Assembly (NCBI GenBank): GCA_047975325.1
Contig: JBKEDF010000014.1
Span: forward strand, 1-64,000
Direction of reading: 5' to 3'
Origin: JBKEDF01 sp047975325
Lineage (GTDB): Bacteria > Pseudomonadota > Alphaproteobacteria > Rhodobacterales > Rhodobacteraceae
Length of the DNA: 64,000 nt
Positions 34,826-43,486 of this stretch are shown piece by piece. A model generated the notes under the pieces. It ran no database searches, was not told where the DNA came from, and was given only the letters and a program-made list of their open reading frames with translations. Every line of letters starts with the position of its first letter. Position 1 is the stretch's first letter. The position numbers and the translations under genes were made by a program.

Positions 34826-35520
34826 GTTCCGGCAATCCTGCGGGCCACGGCGCGCGACAGCCATTCCGACAGGATCAACGCGGCCATGGCAACGGCTATG
34901 GAAACCAGAACCAGCCGCATGGCATTGGCCTCCCCGCCGGGGATTTGCAGGAAGGTATAGATCGCGGTGGGCAATGTCTGGGTTTCACCGGGGATATTGG
35001 ACACGAAGGTAATCGTCGCGCCAAATTCGCCCATCGCCTTGGCAAAAGCCAGAACCGCCCCCGCGATGATCCCTGGCAGGATCAGGGGCAGCGTGACCGT
35101 CATGAAAACCCAGATCCGCGGCGCCCCAAGGGTCGAGGCGGCCTGTTCCAGTCTGGGATCGACCGCCTCGATCGCCAGGCGGATCGCCCGGACCATCAAA
35201 GGAAAGGCCATGACCGCCGCGGCCAGCGCCGCGCCTGTCCAGCGAAAGGCAAAGACGATCCCGAACCATTGATCCAGATATTCCCCGACCCAGCCCCTGC
35301 GCCCGAATGTCAGCAATAACAGATAACCCGTCACCACCGGCGGCAGGATCAATGGCAAATGCACAATCCCGTTAAGCAATTGCCGCCCCCGGAAATTCCA
35401 GCGTGCCAGCGCATGGGCAATGAAAATCCCCAATGGCAGGCTGGCCAGAACCGCCCAAAGCGAAACGCGCAGCGACAGCGCCACCGCGCGCCATTCTTCG
35501 GGGGAAAGCCAGTCAGTCAT
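34822..35520 (-). CDS. modB: molybdate ABC transporter permease
   Basis: A 232-residue inner-membrane permease with about five to six transmembrane segments. The motif VVTGYLLLLTFGRRGWVG and the EAA loop (EQAASTLGAPRIWVFMTVTLPLILPGIIAG), which docks on ModC, are typical of ModB, as is FAKAMGEFGATITFVSNIPGETQTLP. It lies 16 bp after modA and overlaps modC by 4 nt. Confidence 0.96.
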   Translation of the reverse strand: MTDWLSPEEWRAVALSLRVSLWAVLASLPLGIFIAHALARWNFRGRQLLNGIVHLPLILPPVVTGYLLLLTFGRRGWVGEYLDQWFGIVFAFRWTGAALAAAVMAFPLMVRAIRLAIEAVDPRLEQAASTLGAPRIWVFMTVTLPLILPGIIAGAVLAFAKAMGEFGATITFVSNIPGETQTLPTAIYTFLQIPGGEANAMRLVLVSIAVAMAALILSEWLSRAVARRIAGT

Positions 35521-35536
35521 CAGGGCCGTTCATGCC

Positions 35537-36292
35537 TCAATCCAGGATCGCGAAACCCTGTTTGGCAAAGGCTGCATCGGCAGCATCGCTTGAAAGGGCT
35601 TCATAAAAGGCCTTGTCCGCCGCATCTGCCGCCCCGGTCAAGAGGGCAGCGGGATAAATGATCGGCGGATAGCTGTCAGCAGGAAAGCTGCCCACGACCG
35701 TAACATTGTCATCTGCCGCGGCATCGGTCGAATAGACGATACCGAAAGGCGCCTCCCCCGTTGAGACCAGTGCCAGCGCCGCGCGTACATTATCGGCCTG
35801 TGCCACCGAAGGCTCAATTCCGTCCCAAAGCCCCAGGGAGGTCAGCGCAGCCTTGCCATATTGGCCCGCAGGAACGGAATCAACCAAAGCCATCGCCAGT
35901 TTGCCTTCCCCCAGAAGCGCCGAAAGATCCAGATCCGGCCCGATTTCCACTGCGGCGGCATCCCTGCCATGGGCAATGAGGACAAGCGTGTTGCCCAGAA
36001 TATCCTTCCGCGCACCTTCCGCGACCTGCCCGGTCTTTTCCACCTCATCCATCCAGGAGACATTGGCGGAAATATAGATATCGGCAGGTGCCCCCTCAAT
36101 GATCTGCTTGGCAAGCTGGCTGGATCCGGCATAGCTGACAACCACGTTATCCCCGGTTTCCGCCTGCCATGCGGCCACGAAATCATCGAGCCCGTTCTTC
36201 ATAGAAGCGGCAGCGAAAACGGTAACATCCTCAGCGGTGGCGGGCAGCGCGACGGCCATGGAAAAGATAGCGGCAAGGGCAAAGCGGGACAT
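35537..36292 (-). CDS. modA: molybdate-binding periplasmic protein
   Basis: ModA captures MoO4 2- (or tungstate) in the periplasm. The 251-residue precursor has a signal peptide (MSRFALAAIFSMAVALPATA) and the ModA start VTVFAAASMKNGLDDF. Ligand-loop segments are SYAGSSQLAKQI, GAPADIYISAN and STGEAPFGIVYSTDAAAD. GGAG lies 5 nt before the ATG. A 22-bp palindrome at 36306-36327 sits immediately upstream, a likely ModE operator. Confidence 0.95.
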   Translation of the reverse strand: MSRFALAAIFSMAVALPATAEDVTVFAAASMKNGLDDFVAAWQAETGDNVVVSYAGSSQLAKQIIEGAPADIYISANVSWMDEVEKTGQVAEGARKDILGNTLVLIAHGRDAAAVEIGPDLDLSALLGEGKLAMALVDSVPAGQYGKAALTSLGLWDGIEPSVAQADNVRAALALVSTGEAPFGIVYSTDAAADDNVTVVGSFPADSYPPIIYPAALLTGAADAADKAFYEALSSDAADAAFAKQGFAILD

Positions 36293-36305
36293 GATATCTC
36301 CATCC

Positions 36306-36327
36306 GATATGTTTACCGAAACATATC
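36306..36327. promoter_or_regulatory. probable ModE operator (Mo box) upstream of modABC
   Basis: GATATGTTT-ACCG-AAACATATC is a perfect 9-4-9 inverted repeat beginning 14 bp upstream of the modA ATG. The half-site resembles the CGNTAT-type boxes bound by ModE-family proteins. It lies between modE and modA, so a dimer bound here would cover the modA transcription start. I infer repression of modABC when molybdate is sufficient. Confidence 0.8.
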
Positions 36328-36354
36328 ACCCGAGTCGCGCCGGACAGGCAAGCG

Positions 36355-36720
36355 CTATTTCTTGTCGGGAATATCCCTTTGGCCGGCAGGTCGCAGCATC
36401 CCTTCCAACGTGGCGATATGGGGTGCAGCAGCCCTGGTCGCATCGGCAAGCGTGGAACGATAGAGGCGCAGGACCTCCTCCCCTGCGGGACTGAGCCGGG
36501 CGCCACCGCCCCCCGCACCACCGCGCATGCTGTTGACCAGAGGTTCGGCAAAGGCCGTGTTCATCTCTTCCACCAGCATCCAGGCGCGCTTGTAACTCAT
36601 TGACATGCCGCGCCCGGCCGCCGAGATGGACCCCGTATCGCGGATCCGTTCCAGAAGTTCGGCCTTGCCGGGGCCAAGCATGGCATCGTCGAAAAGGATA
36701 CGAAGTTTCAGGGTGGTCAT
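36355..36720 (-). CDS. modE: ModE-type molybdate regulator, winged-HTH domain only
   Basis: A 121-residue protein matching the N-terminal DNA-binding domain of ModE: LRILFDDAMLGPGKAELLERIRDTGSISAAGRGMSMSYKRAWMLVEEMN, followed by the wing GGAGGGGARLSPAGEEVL. The two C-terminal molybdate-binding (molbindin) domains of classical ModE are absent, so oxyanion sensing must come from elsewhere or be lost. It lies directly upstream of modABC on the same strand, with the palindrome 36306-36327 between. Confidence 0.85.
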   Translation of the reverse strand: MTTLKLRILFDDAMLGPGKAELLERIRDTGSISAAGRGMSMSYKRAWMLVEEMNTAFAEPLVNSMRGGAGGGGARLSPAGEEVLRLYRSTLADATRAAAPHIATLEGMLRPAGQRDIPDKK

Positions 36721-36781
36721 TCTTTGCCTCGCATTCGCACCGCCACTATCGGGCCGAATGATCGTTCAGACAAGGGTGCTG

Positions 36782-37699
36782 TCAAAACAGGAAAGGCGCA
36801 TCCTGCAAACGGCGGCCCAGAACCATCGCATCGGCCACATGCACCATGGGGGCAAGGTCAACCTCGGATTCCCCGGCAGCAACCAAAGCGGCCATTCTGG
36901 CATAGAGTGCCGGATATTCCCCCATGATCGTATCGGCCCCACCTGCCGGTTTGCAGTTTATCTCCAACAGGTTGCCCCCCATGCGCAGGACAAGAAGCCC
37001 GGCATCGGTTTCAACCTCGATATCCCAGGTTTGCGGGCCTTCCTGACGCCAGTCGAAATCGGCCGTCACATTTCCGGAAAAGACCAGCCGCGCGGCAATC
37101 GGCGTCTGGCGGTTGGCGGGAAACTCCAGTTCAGCCGATTGCAGATGCACCGGGGCGGGCAGGATATGGGTCAGGATAGACAGAGCGTTGATTCCGGGGT
37201 CGAACACCCCCATGCCGCCGGGTTCAAACACCCAATCCTGCCCGGGATGCCACTTGCGGACGTCTTCGCGCCACGTGATATGGGCACGACGCACCGTCTT
37301 GTCCGTCAGCCAATCCCGTGCCGGGGCCACGGCATGGGCCATGCGGCTATGCCAGGTGGTATAAAGCGTCAGGCCACGGTTTCTGGCCATATCAGCCAGC
37401 GCATGCACCTCTGCCAGGGTCGCCCCCGGGGGTTTTTCCAGCATCACATGCCGCCCCGCGCGCAAGGCGGCGGCGGCGGCGGCAAAACGGGGTATCGGCG
37501 GCAACGCCAGCGAAACCACCCCGACATCGGGTCGCGCCTCCAGCATTTCCTCCATCGAGGTGAAACCCTGCACAGCGGGGACGGTACCATTGCGGCTGAC
37601 GGTGCAGGCCAGGTCCCATTCGTCACTGGCCTCCAGCGCCGGAACATGTTGATCCACGGCAATCTTGCCAATGCCGACCAAGGCGATCCCAAGGGCCAT
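36782..37699 (-). CDS. Gfo/Idh/MocA-family aldose 1-dehydrogenase (D-galactose/L-arabinose type)
   Basis: A 305-residue NAD(P)-dependent dehydrogenase with the N-terminal Rossmann motif GIALVGIGKIAVDQHVPAL, the family EKPPG motif (HVMLEKPPGATLAEV, catalytic Lys) and HSRMAHAVAPARDWL. The C-terminal half resembles D-galactose/L-arabinose 1-dehydrogenases, which oxidise the sugar to the lactone. Family assignment is firm, substrate is inferred from the adjacent L-arabinonate dehydratase and ChvE transporter. The ATG overlaps the dehydratase stop by 1 nt (TGATG). Confidence 0.82.
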   Translation of the reverse strand: MALGIALVGIGKIAVDQHVPALEASDEWDLACTVSRNGTVPAVQGFTSMEEMLEARPDVGVVSLALPPIPRFAAAAAALRAGRHVMLEKPPGATLAEVHALADMARNRGLTLYTTWHSRMAHAVAPARDWLTDKTVRRAHITWREDVRKWHPGQDWVFEPGGMGVFDPGINALSILTHILPAPVHLQSAELEFPANRQTPIAARLVFSGNVTADFDWRQEGPQTWDIEVETDAGLLVLRMGGNLLEINCKPAGGADTIMGEYPALYARMAALVAAGESEVDLAPMVHVADAMVLGRRLQDAPFLF

Positions 37700-39441
37700 C
37701 AATGCGCGTCCCGACCCACGGCAGCCCCCCGGCAACCGCGCAGAAAATCAAGATCGGCGCCGGTATCGGCCCCCATCACATGGGCCTGATGCAACCAGGC
37801 ATAGCCGCTTTCCGCCTGTTCATGGACGGGGGTCCAATCAGCCAGCCGTACGGCAAGTTCCTGTTCCGGGATATCCAGATGCAGCCGCCTGCCCGGCACA
37901 TCAAGTTCAATCATGTCGCCATCGCGCACGACGGCCAGCGGCCCGCCCACCGCCGCCTCGGGCGAAGTATGCAGGATCACCGTGCCATAGGCCGTGCCGG
38001 ACATCCGCGCATCGGAAATCCGCACCATATCGGTAATCCCCTTTTTCAGGACCTTGGGCGGCAGGCCCATGTTACCCACCTCCGACATGCCGGGATAACC
38101 TTTTGGTCCGCAATTCTTCAGCACCATGACGCAGGTTTCATCGATATCGAGGTCATCATCCATGATCCTGGCCTTGTAATCGTCGATATCTTCAAAGACG
38201 ACGGCCCTTCCGCGATGTGTAAGCAGATGCGGCGAAGCGGCGGAAGGTTTCAGAACCGCGCCCTTGGGGGCAAGGTTTCCGCGCAGCACGCAGATCCCTC
38301 CCGATTGGGTCAGCGCCTTGTCGGCTGGCAGGATCACATCCTCATTCCAGTTTTTCACATCTCTGACCTGATCCCAGGCGGTCTGCCCCGAAACCGTCAG
38401 GGCATCCCGGTGCAAAAGCCCCGCCTCGCCCAACCGCTTCAACACCACCGGAAGGCCGCCGGCATAGAAAAATTCCTCCATCAGGTATGTTCCGGAAGGC
38501 TGCAGGTTCACGATGGTCGGCACATCGCGACCGCAACGATCCCAGTCATCCAGTGTCAGATCCAGCCCTACCCGACCCGCAATGGCCATCAGGTGGATGA
38601 CCGCATTGGTCGATCCGCCGATCGCGGCATTGGTACGGATCGCATTTTCGAAGGCCGCTTTTGTCATCACGTCGGAAGGTTTCAGATCATCCTTGACCAT
38701 CTGCACGATGCGCCGCCCCGTAAGCTGCGCCATCACGCGCCGCCGCGCATCCACCGCCGGGATTGCCGCGTTGCCGGAAAGTGCCATACCAAGTGCCTCG
38801 GCCATGCTGGCCATGGTAGATGCCGTCCCCATCGTATTGCAAGTCCCCGAAGAACGGGTCACTGCGGCCTCGGCTTCGACGAATTCATCCATCGTCATCT
38901 CACCGGCCTTCACGGCCTCGGAAAAACGCCACAGATGGGTGCCTGCCCCCACAGCCTCCCCCCGCCACCAGCCATTGAGCATCGGCCCGCCCGTCACCAC
39001 GATGGAGGGAATATCGGTCGAGGCCGCACCCATCAGAAGCGAAGGCGTGGTCTTGTCGCACCCCACCAGCAGCACCGCCCCATCAATGGGCTGGCCGCGC
39101 ATCTGTTCCTCCACCGCCATCGCGGCCATGTTGCGAAACATCATCGCGGTGGGGCGGAAGGTATTTTCAGAGGCGGAAAATACCGGAACCTCAAGGGGAA
39201 AGCCGCCGGCCTCCCATATCCCGGCCTTCACCTTTTCGGCCACTTCATTCAGGTGGCCATTGCACGGGGTCAATTCCGACCAGGTATTCATGATCCCGAT
39301 CACGGGCCGGCCATCGAACAGGTCATGCGGATGGCCCTGGTTCTTCAACCAGCCGCGGTGATAGATCGTGTCGCGCGAGTTACCGCCATACCATTCCTGC
39401 GACCGCAATTTGCGCGGCCATTTGGCAGGTTTGAACGCCAT
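37699..39441 (-). CDS. L-arabinonate dehydratase (IlvD/Edd family)
   Basis: This [2Fe-2S] enzyme dehydrates L-arabinonate (or D-fuconate) to the 2-keto-3-deoxy acid in non-phosphorylative pentose catabolism. The 580-residue protein starts MAFKPAKWPRKLRSQEWYGG, a hallmark of the sugar-acid dehydratase branch rather than IlvD. Cluster cysteines fall at C60 (ELTPCNGH), C128 (LLVGCDKTTP) and C201 (SGTCNTMG), as in the characterised L-arabinonate dehydratase. Family names araC/araD are ambiguous, so no symbol is given. It follows gguB by 60 bp and overlaps the dehydrogenase gene by 1 nt. Confidence 0.9.
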   Translation of the reverse strand: MAFKPAKWPRKLRSQEWYGGNSRDTIYHRGWLKNQGHPHDLFDGRPVIGIMNTWSELTPCNGHLNEVAEKVKAGIWEAGGFPLEVPVFSASENTFRPTAMMFRNMAAMAVEEQMRGQPIDGAVLLVGCDKTTPSLLMGAASTDIPSIVVTGGPMLNGWWRGEAVGAGTHLWRFSEAVKAGEMTMDEFVEAEAAVTRSSGTCNTMGTASTMASMAEALGMALSGNAAIPAVDARRRVMAQLTGRRIVQMVKDDLKPSDVMTKAAFENAIRTNAAIGGSTNAVIHLMAIAGRVGLDLTLDDWDRCGRDVPTIVNLQPSGTYLMEEFFYAGGLPVVLKRLGEAGLLHRDALTVSGQTAWDQVRDVKNWNEDVILPADKALTQSGGICVLRGNLAPKGAVLKPSAASPHLLTHRGRAVVFEDIDDYKARIMDDDLDIDETCVMVLKNCGPKGYPGMSEVGNMGLPPKVLKKGITDMVRISDARMSGTAYGTVILHTSPEAAVGGPLAVVRDGDMIELDVPGRRLHLDIPEQELAVRLADWTPVHEQAESGYAWLHQAHVMGADTGADLDFLRGCRGAAVGRDAH

Positions 39442-39501
39442 AATCAGAACTCCTTTCGGCTTTGCGCGTTTCGAATACAGGAAAAAGGGCGTTGTCCGCC
39501 C

Positions 39502-40680
39502 TTACTTGTTCTTGTTGTAGACATCGAAGATGACCGCGACCAAAAGCACCAGCCCCTTGATCACCTGCTGATAGTCGATGCCGACCCCCAGGATGGACAT
39601 GCCGTTATTCATCACCCCCATGATCAGGGCCCCGACAACGACCCCCACGATCTTGCCCGAGCCCCCCGTCATCGAGGCGCCGCCGACAAAGACCGCCGCA
39701 ATCACGTCCAGTTCGAACCCCGAACCGGCCTTGGGGGTTGCCGAATTGAGCCGCGCCGTCACGATCATGCCCGCCAGCGCGGCCAATGCCCCCATATTGG
39801 TAAAACACAGGAAAACCAGCCTCTCGGTCCTGATCCCCGACAGCTTTGCCGCGCGTTCATTGCCCCCCAGGGCATAAATCCGCCGCCCCGTCGCCGTGTT
39901 TTCGGTGAAGAAGGCATAGAGCACCGTCAGAACCGCCAACACGACCAGAACATTCGGCAGGCCGCGAAAACTGGCCAGTTTCCAGCCAACGAAGATCAGC
40001 GCCGCCGCCACCAATGCGTTCCGCGCAAGGAAAAGCCCCATCGGTTCCTGCTCAATTCCGAATTCGGCATCGCGCTGGCGCGACCGCCAACTGAGAAAGA
40101 CCAGGATCAGCGCCGCTGCCGCCACGACCACAAGCGCCGTCACATTGGGCCGTCCGACACCAAACATGTCCGGGATGAAACCTGTTGAAAGCGACTGGAA
40201 GCTGCGCGGGAACGGGCCGATATTCTGCCCGCCCAGAAGCCATAATGTCAGTCCGCGAAAGACCAGCATCCCCGCCAGGGTCACAATGAAGGACGGGATA
40301 CGCCAATATGCCACCCAATACCCCTGCGCCGCGCCAATGGCCGCGCCCACGGCCAGAACCGCCGGAATGACCGCCAGAACCGGCCAGCCGAGACTGACCG
40401 TCAGGACCGCCGCCACCGCACCGGTGAAAGCCGCCACCGAACCGACCGAAAGATCGATATGCCCGGCCACGATCACCAGCAACATGCCCAATGCCATGAT
40501 GATCACATAGGAATTCTGCAGGAACAGGTTGGTTATGTTCTGTGCCGACAGGAAATCCACATCGATGGTGACGCGCACGACAATGGTAAAGAAAAACACG
40601 ATGGCCAGCAGCGCCACCAGCATCCCGTTTTCGCGCAGATGCCCCCCAAGATGGGCGCGCAGCCCCTTTGTCTCCGCCAT
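39502..40680 (-). CDS. gguB: multiple-sugar ABC transporter permease
   Basis: A 392-residue inner-membrane permease with about ten hydrophobic segments (for example VALLAIVFFFTIVVRV at the start). It has HIDLSVGSVAAFTGAVAAVLT and FVGGASMTGGSGKIVGVVVGALIMGVMNNGMSI, conserved in the XylH/RbsC-type permeases. It belongs with GguA and ChvE, which take up D-galactose, L-arabinose, D-glucose and D-xylose in relatives. The ATG overlaps the gguA stop by 1 nt. Confidence 0.92.
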   Translation of the reverse strand: MAETKGLRAHLGGHLRENGMLVALLAIVFFFTIVVRVTIDVDFLSAQNITNLFLQNSYVIIMALGMLLVIVAGHIDLSVGSVAAFTGAVAAVLTVSLGWPVLAVIPAVLAVGAAIGAAQGYWVAYWRIPSFIVTLAGMLVFRGLTLWLLGGQNIGPFPRSFQSLSTGFIPDMFGVGRPNVTALVVVAAAALILVFLSWRSRQRDAEFGIEQEPMGLFLARNALVAAALIFVGWKLASFRGLPNVLVVLAVLTVLYAFFTENTATGRRIYALGGNERAAKLSGIRTERLVFLCFTNMGALAALAGMIVTARLNSATPKAGSGFELDVIAAVFVGGASMTGGSGKIVGVVVGALIMGVMNNGMSILGVGIDYQQVIKGLVLLVAVIFDVYNKNK

Positions 40681-42206
40681 CAGGCCGCCCTTCCCTCATT
40701 CTTCAGGATCATTGCCATGATCCTTTCCTGTGTCGCCTCTTCCCGGGTCAACTGTCCCAGGATACGGCCCTCGTTCATCACATAGATCCGGTCGCACATG
40801 CCCAGCAATTCGGGCATCTCGGATGAAATCATCACGATCCCCCGACCCTGTGCCGCCAGATCGTTCATGATCGTGTAGATTTCATATTTCGCCCCGACAT
40901 CGATGCCCCGCGTCGGTTCATCCAGAATCAGGACCTGCGGATCGGTAAAGAGCCATTTCGAAAGCACGACCTTCTGCTGGTTTCCGCCCGAAAGGTTCAC
41001 CACTTTCTGCTGTACCCCCGGCGTGCGGATTGCCAGCGCCTTGCGGTAATCCTCGGCCACGCGGGTTTCACGGCGCTTGTCCAGCACACCACGCACGGCG
41101 ATCCCGGCCAGATTGGCAAGGCTGATATTGCGCAGGATCGGTTCTTCCAGAATGAGGCCCAGAACCTTGCGATCCTCCGTCACATAGGAAATCCCCGCCG
41201 CAACGGCCTTTTCCACCGATGATACATCGACCTCCCGCCCCGACATCCTCACGCTGCCCGAATGGCCCTGGCCATAGCTGTGTCCAAAAAGGCTCATGGC
41301 CAGTTCGGTCCGCCCCGCCCCCATCAGCCCGGCAATACCGACGATTTCCCCCTTGTGGACGTTGAAGCCCGCGCTGCTGATGGCCAGCCTGTCCTTGATT
41401 TCGGGGTGGCCGACATTCCAGCCCTCCACTTCCATCAGCATCTCACCGATCTGCGGTTCGCGTTCAGGATAACGATGCGCCATATCCCGCCCGACCATAG
41501 CGCGGATGATCCGGTCTTCGCTGATCTCTTCGCGGGTGATGGTCGATACCGTGGTACCGTCGCGGATAACGGTAATCCGGTCCGCCACGCGCGAAATCTC
41601 ATTCAGCTTGTGGCTGATGATGATCTGCGTGACCCCCTGTTCCTTCAGCTCCAGCATCAGATCCAGCAGCTTCTGGCTGTCATTTTCCTGCAAGGCCGCC
41701 GTGGGTTCATCTAGGATCAACAGGCGCACATCCTTGGCCAGCGCCTTGGCAATCTCGATCAATTGCTGCTTGCCGACGCCAAGCTTGCCAACCTGCGCCC
41801 CCGGCGCCTCCCGCAATCCGACCTTGGCCAGCAGATCTTCCGTTTTCCGAAACGCGCTGCGCCAGTCAATCACACCATGCCGTGCCACCTCATTGCCCAG
41901 AAAGATATTCTCGGCAATGGAAAGCAGCGGCACCAGCGCCAGTTCCTGATGAATGATGATGATCCCCCTGGCTTCGCTATCGTTGATGGAACGATTGGCC
42001 AGAACCTCCCCGTCATAATGGATTTCACCTTCATAGCTGCCATGCGGATAGACCCCCGACAGCACTTTCATGAGCGTGGATTTTCCCGCGCCGTTCTCTC
42101 CGCAGATCGCATGGATTTCCCCGGCATCGACCGCAAGATTGACCTCATCAAGCGCCCGAACTCCGGGAAAGGACTTGCCGATCCCCCGCATTTCCAGAAG
42201 CGTCAT
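40680..42206 (-). CDS. gguA: multiple-sugar ABC transporter ATP-binding protein (two NBDs)
   Basis: A 508-residue tandem ATPase of the monosaccharide importer class. The first domain has Walker A GENGAGKSTLMK, signature LGVGKQQLIEIAKAL and Walker B LLILDEPTAAL. The second has the degenerate P-loop GLMGAGRTEL, signature LSGGNQQKVVLSKWL and LILDEPTRGIDVGAKYEIY. This degenerate second P-loop is normal for the family. AGGAGG precedes the ATG. It follows chvE by 81 bp. Confidence 0.94.
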   Translation of the reverse strand: MTLLEMRGIGKSFPGVRALDEVNLAVDAGEIHAICGENGAGKSTLMKVLSGVYPHGSYEGEIHYDGEVLANRSINDSEARGIIIIHQELALVPLLSIAENIFLGNEVARHGVIDWRSAFRKTEDLLAKVGLREAPGAQVGKLGVGKQQLIEIAKALAKDVRLLILDEPTAALQENDSQKLLDLMLELKEQGVTQIIISHKLNEISRVADRITVIRDGTTVSTITREEISEDRIIRAMVGRDMAHRYPEREPQIGEMLMEVEGWNVGHPEIKDRLAISSAGFNVHKGEIVGIAGLMGAGRTELAMSLFGHSYGQGHSGSVRMSGREVDVSSVEKAVAAGISYVTEDRKVLGLILEEPILRNISLANLAGIAVRGVLDKRRETRVAEDYRKALAIRTPGVQQKVVNLSGGNQQKVVLSKWLFTDPQVLILDEPTRGIDVGAKYEIYTIMNDLAAQGRGIVMISSEMPELLGMCDRIYVMNEGRILGQLTREEATQERIMAMILKNEGRAA

Positions 42207-42287
42207 TTCGCCTCCTTCCTCTTGGCGAAAATATCCCGGGAAAGGGGATCAAGGCCCAGGCGGGCCGATCCCTCCCCCAGGTTCCGT

Positions 42288-43361
42288 TTACTGGATCTGG
42301 TCAGCCGTGTAATAGCCGCTCTCGATCAGCAATGTCTCGATATCGTCGACATGGAGCGAAACCGGCTCCAGCAGATAGGAAGGTACGACCTTCACGCCAT
42401 TATCATAGGTTTCGGTATCGTTCACCTCGGGCTCTTCGCCCTGCAGGATGGCATCGACCATATCCACCGTCGCCCCGGCAAGCGCCCGGGTATCCTTGAA
42501 TACGGTTGCATATTGTTCCCCTGCCAGCATCGATTTCACCGAAGGCAGTTCCGCATCCTGCCCGGTCACGCAGGGCATCTTCAGATCGCCCGATCCATAG
42601 CCGACCCCTTTCATCGATGACAGGATGCCGATCGACAGCCCGTCAAAGGGCGACAGCGCCCCGTTCAGGACCTTGTCGCCGTAATTGGCCGAAAGCAGGT
42701 TATCCATCCGTGCCTGCGCCACCGCGCCATCCCAGCGCAGCGTGCCAACCACATCCATCCCCATCTGACCCGAAGGGATCACGATATCGCCCGCATCGAT
42801 CATCGGCTGAAGGATGGACATCGCCCCGTCATAGAAGAAGAAGGCGTTGTTATCATCCGGCGATCCACCAAAGAGTTCGACATTCCACGGCTTACCATCC
42901 GGAAACCGTTCCTGAAGGCATTGCGACAGGGCCTCGGCCTGCAGCACGCCCACCTTGAAATTGTCGAAGGTCGCATAGTAATCCACATTCTCGCTCTCAC
43001 GGATCAGCCGGTCATAGGCAATGACCTTGATATCCAGCGCCGCGGCGTTTTCCAGCGCATTGGAAAGCGTGGTGCCATCGATCGCGGCGATCACCAGGAC
43101 ATTCACGCCCTTGGTGATCATATTCTCGATCTGGTTAAGCTGATTGGGAATATCATCTTCGGCATATTGAAGATCTGTCTTGTATCCGGCCGCTTCGAAT
43201 TGCTCAACCATGGAATTGCCGTCGGAAATCCAGCGCGCTGACGATTTCGTCGGCATTGCGATACCGATCGTTCCCTTGTCCTGTGCCATCGTCACCGACG
43301 GCGCCGCAACCATGACCATTGCGGCGGCAACCGCCAGAAGCGCGCTCTTGGATACTTGCAT
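42288..43361 (-). CDS. chvE: periplasmic multiple-sugar-binding protein ChvE
   Basis: A 357-residue periplasmic binding protein. The signal peptide (ALLAVAAAMVMVAAPSVTMAQ) is followed by KGTIGIAMPTKSSARWISDG, then DLQYAEDDIPNQLNQIENMI, VIAAIDGTTLSNALENAA, IAYDRLIRESENVDYYATFDNFKVG and ELFGGSPDDNNAFFFYDGA. These match ChvE, which binds L-arabinose, D-galactose and related sugars and, in Agrobacterium, also signals to VirA. GGGAGAG precedes the ATG. It is divergent from the GbpR-type regulator (125 bp apart). Confidence 0.93.
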   Translation of the reverse strand: MQVSKSALLAVAAAMVMVAAPSVTMAQDKGTIGIAMPTKSSARWISDGNSMVEQFEAAGYKTDLQYAEDDIPNQLNQIENMITKGVNVLVIAAIDGTTLSNALENAAALDIKVIAYDRLIRESENVDYYATFDNFKVGVLQAEALSQCLQERFPDGKPWNVELFGGSPDDNNAFFFYDGAMSILQPMIDAGDIVIPSGQMGMDVVGTLRWDGAVAQARMDNLLSANYGDKVLNGALSPFDGLSIGILSSMKGVGYGSGDLKMPCVTGQDAELPSVKSMLAGEQYATVFKDTRALAGATVDMVDAILQGEEPEVNDTETYDNGVKVVPSYLLEPVSLHVDDIETLLIESGYYTADQIQ

Positions 43362-43486
43362 ATTTATCTCTCCCTGGGCCGAATCGGGAGGGCCCTATGC
43401 CCGTCCTGTTCGCCGTCAAAAAGGATTGCGCCAAAATTCCATATCAGTCAAATAATGCTATCGGATTAAAACATGGCGAATTTGGT

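Noticed and set aside
37702..40188. Plus-strand ORF of 828 codons opposite the dehydratase and gguB genes
   Set aside because: It is a stop-free antisense frame produced by GC-rich codon usage. The opposite strand has clear families with conserved cysteines and correct starts, and the translation is low-complexity in Arg/His/Pro.
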